Origin: Streptomyces sp. CC0208 | GTDB taxonomy: Bacteria > Actinomycetota > Actinomycetes > Streptomycetales > Streptomycetaceae | Length of the DNA stretch: 64,000 nucleotides | Direction of reading: 5' to 3' | NCBI RefSeq assembly: GCF_003443735.1 | Contig: NZ_CP031969.1 | Location: forward strand, 4,278,001 to 4,342,000 | Shown here: positions 59,288-64,000 of the stretch, piece after piece | Position numbering within the stretch: position 1 is the first letter of the stretch | Layout: every line of letters begins with the position of its first letter | Position numbers and translations under genes: made by a program | The notes under the pieces: model-generated | What the model saw: only the letters and a program-made list of their open reading frames with translations | Told to the model about the DNA's origin: nothing | Database searches by the model: none

Positions 59288-60132
59288 GCACCGTGACCCA
59301 GGCCGAGACCCAGGACCTCGCCCCCGTCAGCGCCGAGTCGCTGGCCGCGCTGCTGGTCACCGGGGAGCGGCCGCCGCGCCCGAGCGCGCTGTCGGCGTCG
59401 CTGACCTTCGGCTGGCGGGCCATCCTCAAGATCAAGCACGTGCCGGAGCAGCTCTTCGACGTCACCGCGTTCCCGATCATGATGGTGCTGATGTACACGT
59501 ACCTGTTCGGAGGCGCCCTGGCCGGGTCCCCGACGGAGTACATCCAGTTCCTGCTGCCGGGCATCCTGGTGATGTCGGTCGTGATGATCACGATGTACAC
59601 CGGCGTCTCGGTCAACACCGACATCGAGAAGGGCGTCTTCGACCGCTTCCGCTCGCTGCCCATCTGGCGGCCGTCGGTGATGGTCGGTTACCTGCTCGGC
59701 GACGCCCTGCGCTACACGATCGCGTCCGTCGTGATGCTCGTCGTCGGCCTGGTCATCGGCTACCGCCCGGACGGCGGGGTCGGCGGTGTGGTCGCCGGGA
59801 TCGCGCTCCTTGTCGTCTTCTCGTTCGCGTTCTCGTGGATCTGGACGATGTTCGGGCTGCTGCTGCGGACCGAGAAGTCGGTGATGGGCGTCAGCATGAT
59901 GGTGATCTTCCCGCTGACCTTCCTGTCCAACGTCTTCGTCGACCCGAGGACCATGCCGGGCTGGCTCCAGGCCTTCGTCAACAACAGTCCGATCACCCAT
60001 CTGTCCTCTGCCGTGCGCGAACTGATGGCGGGCGACTGGCCCGCCGACGAGATCGCCTGGTCGCTGGGGTGGGCGGGGCTGTTCGTCGCGGTCTTCGGGC
60101 CGGTCACCATGCGGCTGTACAACCGCAAGTGA
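59284..60132 (+). CDS. ABC transporter permease, DrrB-like
   Basis: A 282-aa ABC2-type permease. A polar cytoplasmic start of about 55 residues is followed by six hydrophobic spans, including PIMMVLMYTYLFGGALAG, ILVMSVVMITMYTGVSVN and FSWIWTMFGLLLRTEKSVMG. The motif IEKGVFDRFRSLPIWRPSVM near residue 116 is typical of ABC2 permeases. It is coupled to the ATPase gene by an ATGA overlap. It probably exports a hydrophobic compound. Confidence 0.94.
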   Translation: MSTVTQAETQDLAPVSAESLAALLVTGERPPRPSALSASLTFGWRAILKIKHVPEQLFDVTAFPIMMVLMYTYLFGGALAGSPTEYIQFLLPGILVMSVVMITMYTGVSVNTDIEKGVFDRFRSLPIWRPSVMVGYLLGDALRYTIASVVMLVVGLVIGYRPDGGVGGVVAGIALLVVFSFAFSWIWTMFGLLLRTEKSVMGVSMMVIFPLTFLSNVFVDPRTMPGWLQAFVNNSPITHLSSAVRELMAGDWPADEIAWSLGWAGLFVAVFGPVTMRLYNRK

Positions 60133-60156
60133 CCGGCCCGGCGTGCAGTCCGACGC

Positions 60157-61254
60157 TCAGTCCTGCCGAAACGGGCGGGCGTCGGGTGCCACCTGGATGC
60201 CCGGCGTCGCCCGCACGATCGTGATCAGCCGGTCCGTCAGCTCCAGCGTCCCGACGGCCGGATCGTCGTAGCCGAGCACCCGGTGCCCGCGCAGCACGCT
60301 CACCACCAGGTCGTCCGTCTCCCGTGGCTTCCTGCCCACCTCGGCCTTTATGACCGGCCGTTCGATGATGTCGAGCCCACTGCCCTGCTGGATGAGGTCC
60401 TCCATCACCATGCCGGCCGCCGGGCTGAGCACCGACAGCCCGAGCAGCCGGCCGGCCGCGCTGGCGCTGGTGATGACCGCGTCGGCCCCGGACTGCTTGA
60501 GCAGCGGGGCGTTCTCCTCCTCGCGCACCGCGGCCACGATCTTCGCGGCCTTGTTGAGCTGCCGGGCCGTCAGCGTCACCAGGACGGCGGTGTCGTCGCG
60601 CTGGGTCGCGATGATGATCTTCCGGGCCCTGTGCACCTCGGCCCGCTTCAGCACCTCGCTGCGCGTCGCGTCCCCTATGACCCCCGCATAGCCCTCGGCC
60701 GTCGCGGCCTCGACCGCCTTGCCGCTGGGGTCGACCACCACGACCTGCTCCTTCTTCAGACCCGTCGCGCACACGGTCTGGATCGCCGAACGGCCCTTGG
60801 TTCCGAAGCCGACGACGACGGTGTGGTCGCGCAAGGTGGACCTCCAGCGGTTGAGTCGCCACTCCTCACGGGTGCGCTCGGCGAGGACCTCGAGCGTGGT
60901 GCCGACCAGGATGATGAGGAACAGCACGCGCAGGGGCGTGATGAGGAAGATGTTGGTGAGCCGGGCGACATCGCTGACCGGGGTGATGTCGCCGTACCCG
61001 GTGGTGGAGAGGGTGACGGTCGCGTAGTACCAGGCGTCGAGGAAGTCGACGGACCGGTCCGAGTTGTCGTGGTAGCCCTCGCGGTCGGCGTAGACGATCA
61101 GGGCCGTCGCCGCGAGGACCAGCAGGGCCATCAGCACCCGCTTGGCGACCTGACGGAACGGGTGCTCCACCACTTTGCGCGGCAGCTTCACCTTGTGGGT
61201 CACGAGGTGTTCGTCCGCCTGGCGGGCGATCGCATCATGGCCCGGAAGTTTCAC
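60157..61254 (-). CDS. potassium channel with TrkA-N domain
   Basis: A 365-aa protein. Two spans (residues 40-60 and 90-120) flank a pore with the K+ selectivity filter TLSTTGYGDITPV. A RCK/TrkA-N domain follows: VVVGFGTKGRSAIQTVCATG near 152 with the NAD-binding glycines, VVVDPSGKAVEAATAEGY, GVIGDATRSEVL and the C-terminal regulatory lobe. GTG 61254 overlaps the upstream gene's TGA and lies inside a parS site; GTG starts further upstream would lengthen it but lack a ribosome site. It conducts K+ under nucleotide control. Confidence 0.92.
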   Translation of the reverse strand: MKLPGHDAIARQADEHLVTHKVKLPRKVVEHPFRQVAKRVLMALLVLAATALIVYADREGYHDNSDRSVDFLDAWYYATVTLSTTGYGDITPVSDVARLTNIFLITPLRVLFLIILVGTTLEVLAERTREEWRLNRWRSTLRDHTVVVGFGTKGRSAIQTVCATGLKKEQVVVVDPSGKAVEAATAEGYAGVIGDATRSEVLKRAEVHRARKIIIATQRDDTAVLVTLTARQLNKAAKIVAAVREEENAPLLKQSGADAVITSASAAGRLLGLSVLSPAAGMVMEDLIQQGSGLDIIERPVIKAEVGRKPRETDDLVVSVLRGHRVLGYDDPAVGTLELTDRLITIVRATPGIQVAPDARPFRQD

Positions 61255-61261
61255 GTGAAAC
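61248..61261. promoter_or_regulatory. parS: parS centromere site across a stop/start overlap
   Basis: A second perfect GTTTCACGTGAAAC. Read on the minus strand it contains the ACG TGA end of the MoeA-like gene and the GTGAAA start of the channel gene. The site is therefore coding in two frames. Confidence 0.93.
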
Positions 61262-62645
61262 ACACCCCGATCCCGGCGGACGCCCACGGCAGATCGAGCA
61301 GTTCGGCCTCCTGCCCCGGCCGGGCACCCCCGGGCGGTACGACGGCGAGGGCGTCGGCGGCCGCGATGCCCCGCAGCATGGCCGGGCCGTTGTAGTGCAG
61401 GGGGACCGCGCTGTCACCGCGCAGGACGACCGGGACGAGCCGGGTGTCGTACGGGTGACCGTGGGCCTCGTCCCTCAGGGGCAGGGTGTACGCCTCGGGG
61501 GCCGGGCGGGCGGCCAGGGTGCGCAGCAGGGGTTCGGCGAGCGTGAGCAGGCCGGAGACGGCGGCGAGGGGATTGCCCGGCAGTCCGACGAGGTGCTGGT
61601 TCTCCTTGGTACGGGCCAGCAGCATGGGGTGGCCGGGGCGCACCTTGACCCCGTCGACCAGGAGTTCGGCGCCGATACGGTGAAGGATGGGGTGGACGTG
61701 GTCGACGGGTCCGGCCGCGGTGCCGCCGGTCGTGACGATCACGTCGGCCTGCGACTTGGTGACCGCCTTGTGCAGGGCGTCGGCGGAGTCGCCGAGCCGG
61801 CGTACGGCGGTGACCTCGGCGCCGAGCGCGCGCAGCCAGGGCGGCAGCATCGGACCGAGCGCGTCCCGGATCAGGCCGTCCCGAGGAGTCCCCTCGGTCA
61901 GCAACTCGTCGCCGAGGACGAGGACGTCGACCCGGGGGCGGGGGACGGCGGTGAGGGTGTCGTATCCGGCGGCCGCGGCAAGACCGAGGACGGCCGGGGT
62001 GACCAGGGTGCCGGGCGGCAGGAGCTGGTCGCCGCTGCGGCACTCCTGGCCGCGGGGGCGGATGTCCTGGCCGGGCACGACGGCCCGGGTGGCGTGCAGC
62101 CGGCCCTTCTCGTCGGTCTGCCCGTGCTCGCTGCGCAGGACGGCGGTGGTGTCCGGGGGGACGCGCGCGCCGGTGGCGATCCGGGCCGCCTCGCCGTCGG
62201 TCAGTGCCGCGGGCTCGGCGTGCCCGGCCAGCACCCCCTCGTCCCGTACAGCCCAGGGGCCGGGTCCGGCGACCACCCAGCCGTCCATGGCCGAGGTGTC
62301 GAAGGAGGGGAGATCGGTGAGGGCGTCGAGGGGGGCGGCCAGGGTGAGACCGAGGGCGTCGTCGAGCCGGACGGAGACGGGGGCGCGACGAGCGCCGCGG
62401 GTGACCGCCCGGGCGGCCCGGGCGGCGGTGGCGCGGGCCTCGGGCCAGGGGGTCGCCCGGTGGTGGGCGTCCGGCCGGGCCGCCGGGCCGGAGCCCTGGG
62501 GCGGCGGCGCGGGAGGGCGATGACCTCCGGGGTGCGCGGTGCCGTTGTCTTCTCTCACCAGGGCCAGCGCCTCCTCGACGTCGAGATCGTCGGCGTCTGC
62601 GGCGGGGCCGACGGCGTCGCCGGTGCGCACGGACCGGGCGGTCAT
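61251..62645 (-). CDS. moeA: MoeA-type molybdopterin molybdotransferase
   Basis: A 464-aa protein. After about 80 variable residues come the MoeA landmarks FDTSAMDGWVVAGPG, ATGARVPPDTTAVLRSEH, GDELLTEG and VIVTTGGTAAGPVDHVHPIL, LVDGVKVRPGHPMLLARTK and LVGLPGNPLAAVSGLL. It inserts molybdate into molybdopterin. The canonical DEL-TTGG order is kept, though the N-terminal domain is Pro/Ala-rich. Its start overlaps the stop of the MobA-like gene by four bases, its stop overlaps the channel start. Confidence 0.9.
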   Translation of the reverse strand: MTARSVRTGDAVGPAADADDLDVEEALALVREDNGTAHPGGHRPPAPPPQGSGPAARPDAHHRATPWPEARATAARAARAVTRGARRAPVSVRLDDALGLTLAAPLDALTDLPSFDTSAMDGWVVAGPGPWAVRDEGVLAGHAEPAALTDGEAARIATGARVPPDTTAVLRSEHGQTDEKGRLHATRAVVPGQDIRPRGQECRSGDQLLPPGTLVTPAVLGLAAAAGYDTLTAVPRPRVDVLVLGDELLTEGTPRDGLIRDALGPMLPPWLRALGAEVTAVRRLGDSADALHKAVTKSQADVIVTTGGTAAGPVDHVHPILHRIGAELLVDGVKVRPGHPMLLARTKENQHLVGLPGNPLAAVSGLLTLAEPLLRTLAARPAPEAYTLPLRDEAHGHPYDTRLVPVVLRGDSAVPLHYNGPAMLRGIAAADALAVVPPGGARPGQEAELLDLPWASAGIGVCFT

Positions 62646-63562
62646 CCGGCGTCCGGGCGGGTGTCCGAGGTCCCGCCGGGCCCGGCGGCGGTCTCCCCGT
62701 CGTCCTCCTCCGCCCAGCGCAGGGCCAGGGCCGTGGCCTTGCGGGAGGCCTCGGCCACGGCCTCGGGACCGCCGCCCGCCTGTGCGGCGGCATAGCCGAC
62801 GAGGAAGGTGGTCAGCGGTGCCGCGGGCCTGGCCACGCCGTGCGCGGCGTCACGGGCGAGGTCGAGCAGCACGCCGGTGTCGACGTCGAGGTCGATGCCC
62901 AGCTCGTCCTTGACTGCGGAAATCCATTCATCCAACACGTGCCCATGCTCCCTGATACGTGCCCTGGCGGTGGCGATGTCGTCCCAGGTGTCGCAGTCGA
63001 AGGACGCGACGGGGTCGGGGACGCGGGTGAGGTCGAGCGCGGCGGTAAGCCGGCGCAGCGGAAGGCCGGTGAGGGCGCCGTGCTCCTTCGTGAGTGCGGC
63101 GAGTTCGTTGCGCAGCGAGGGCGTCCGGTACGCGGCCACCAGCGGCTGGTCGCGGCCGTCGGCGTCGGTGAGCAGCACGCCGTCGGCGCCGCCCGTGCGC
63201 AGGACGGTCAGCAGCAGGCGTGTGGTGTCCTGCCGGAGGAAGGGCAGGTCGGCGGAGAGCACCAGGACGTACCGCGCCGTGGTGTGCCGCAGGCCGGCGT
63301 CCAGGGCGGCCAGCGGACCGCCGCCGGGCGGGTCCTCGCGGGCCCAGGTCACCGGCCGGGCGGTGGGGCGGGGGTCGGCGACGACGACGGTGGTGGCCGC
63401 GTCGTCGCAGGCCGCGAGGACACGGTCGAGCAAAGCCCGTCCGCCCACCCGCACGCCGGGCTTGTCCGCGCCGTCGAGCCGCCGGGCGGCACCCCCGGCG
63501 AGCACGACCACGTCGTACACAGGACCGGCGTCCCGGTCGCGCGAGGGCTGGTACGAGGTCAC
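62642..63562 (-). CDS. MobA-like NTP transferase with C-terminal DUF6457
   Basis: A 306-aa protein. The nucleotidyltransferase motif VVLAGGAARRLDGADKPGVRVGGRALLDRV is near residue 18 (LAGGAARRLDGADKP and VGGRALLDR). LSADLPFLR is the metal-binding motif. A helical domain at the C-terminus carries LDEWISAVKDELGIDLDVDTGVLLDLARDAAHGVARPAAPLTTFLVGYAAAQ, the DUF6457 pattern. It probably makes the dinucleotide form of the molybdenum cofactor. GTG 63562 lies just below CATACT and has no ribosome site, so it may be leaderless. Confidence 0.88.
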   Translation of the reverse strand: MTSYQPSRDRDAGPVYDVVVLAGGAARRLDGADKPGVRVGGRALLDRVLAACDDAATTVVVADPRPTARPVTWAREDPPGGGPLAALDAGLRHTTARYVLVLSADLPFLRQDTTRLLLTVLRTGGADGVLLTDADGRDQPLVAAYRTPSLRNELAALTKEHGALTGLPLRRLTAALDLTRVPDPVASFDCDTWDDIATARARIREHGHVLDEWISAVKDELGIDLDVDTGVLLDLARDAAHGVARPAAPLTTFLVGYAAAQAGGGPEAVAEASRKATALALRWAEEDDGETAAGPGGTSDTRPDAG

Positions 63563-63613
63563 CCCCCGAGTATGCGTGCCGCCGCGATCACAGGGAACGT
63601 GCGGCGGCACCGG

Positions 63614-63646
63614 GATCGCGCGCCGCCCGGGTGGCGGCGCGCGATC
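63614..63646 (-). terminator. terminator of the second bkd cluster
   Basis: GATCGCGCGCCGCC and its perfect inverse GGCGGCGCGCGATC flank a five-base loop, beyond the 3' end of the right-edge E2 gene on the minus strand. Confidence 0.8.
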
Positions 63647-63724
63647 GTGGTGTGCGGGTGGCTGGTCGGCGATCGCGGTGGGCGGGTGCCTGCTCCGCGA
63701 TCGTGGTGGACGGGTGCCCGGGTC
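63641..63724. repeat. three tandem copies of a 28-bp unit
   Basis: Units begin GCGATCG at 63641, 63669 and 63697, each followed by TGGTG or CGGTG and CGGGTG. They differ at a few positions and follow the terminator hairpin, whose right arm forms the first unit's start. Confidence 0.65.
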
Positions 63725-64000
63725 ACAGGGTGCGCAGCAGGACCGCCGGCTGTTCCACGCAGTCCGCCACATACCGCAGGAAGCCACCGGCGGTGCCGCC
63801 GTCGCACACCCGGTGGTCGAAGGTGAGCGAGAGCTGGACGACCTGACGTACCGCCAGCTCACCCTCGTGCACCCATGGCTTGGGGATGATGCGGCCGACG
63901 CCGAGCATGGCCGCCTCGGGGTGGTTGATGATCGGCGTGGAGCCGTCGACACCGAACACGCCGTAGTTGTTCAACGTGAAGGTGCCGCCCGTGAGTTCCG
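63723..64000 (-). CDS. bkdC: second 2-oxoacid dehydrogenase E2 (bkdC paralogue), C-terminal part
   Basis: The frame runs off the right edge. The visible end reads GGTFTLNNYGVFGVDGSTPI, VHEGELAVRQVVQLSLTFDHRVCDGG with the catalytic HxxxDG and ends EQPAVLLRTL. The match to the E2 at 48420 is plain. Two separate bkd clusters are known in Streptomyces genomes, and this one would begin upstream of the window's right end. The remainder of the cluster (E1 alpha and beta) is not visible. Confidence 0.92.
   Translation of the reverse strand, partial: ELTGGTFTLNNYGVFGVDGSTPIINHPEAAMLGVGRIIPKPWVHEGELAVRQVVQLSLTFDHRVCDGGTAGGFLRYVADCVEQPAVLLRTL

Noticed and set aside
1..64000. CRISPR arrays, rRNA or tRNA genes
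   Set aside because: No regularly spaced identical repeats of 20 or more bases with unique spacers, and no cloverleaf-like or rRNA-like segment was noticed. A tRNA scan would be decisive.

Overview
The window reads as Streptomyces chromosome. GC is very high, genes are dense and point both ways, GTG starts are common, and several genes seem to start at or next to the mRNA 5' end. The gene set also fits: a SpoIIE-type phosphatase with PAS, GAF and HATPase domains, GAF-ANTAR, XRE-TPR, MocR, TetR and GntR regulators, a proteasome activator, and two bkd (branched-chain 2-oxoacid dehydrogenase) clusters. Two perfect copies of GTTTCACGTGAAAC (28897 and 61248) match the actinobacterial ParB-binding parS sequence, which places the segment in the origin-proximal core. 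The gene order metG, aspS, acyl-CoA dehydrogenase, bkd, kinase, ABC exporter, second bkd cluster agrees with what I remember of the S. coelicolor SCO379x to SCO383x region. That comparison is from memory and was not checked.

Region 1 (1 to 5250) is an accessory patch. It holds the edge of a whiJ-like pair (XRE regulator plus small HATPase) and a 2.6-kb mobile unit with inverted ends and a 5-bp target duplication that appears to carry an alpha/beta hydrolase passenger beside its transposase. It also holds an orphan Imm1-type immunity protein and a decayed IS5-like transposase. Region 2 (5470 to 21460) mixes transport, regulation and hypothetical genes: a TetR/EamA divergent pair, a GAF-ANTAR protein, and an HTH-TPR regulator divergent from a 57-aa secreted peptide across overlapping palindromes. 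It continues with TerB, an M20 amidohydrolase, a MocR regulator with divergent hydrolase, an EEP-family protein and a VWA protein.

Region 3 (21600 to 40820) is core: metG, a pectate lyase, a secreted intradiol dioxygenase, aspS, the SpoIIE-type phosphatase, pirin, an MFS/TetR pair, SseB, a second secreted intradiol dioxygenase, acyl-CoA dehydrogenase and an M18 aminopeptidase. Region 4 (40820 to 48400) holds a cupin/AraC pair coupled to a LURP-one-like protein, a nitrilase, a mycothiol-dependent enzyme, a GntR-MFS operon and a D-Ala-D-Ala carboxypeptidase.

Region 5 (48420 to 64000) begins with bkdA-bkdB-bkdC, which with the second bkdC paralogue at the right edge would supply branched-chain starter units for fatty acids and polyketides. 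Between them lie a phosphotransferase, a membrane Ser/Thr kinase, the proteasome activator Bpa, a quinone oxidoreductase, a DrrAB-like exporter, and a molybdenum-cofactor pair (MobA-like, MoeA-like) translationally coupled to a TrkA-type K+ channel. The stop/start overlap of that last coupling lies inside a parS site. I saw no rRNA, tRNA or CRISPR array.
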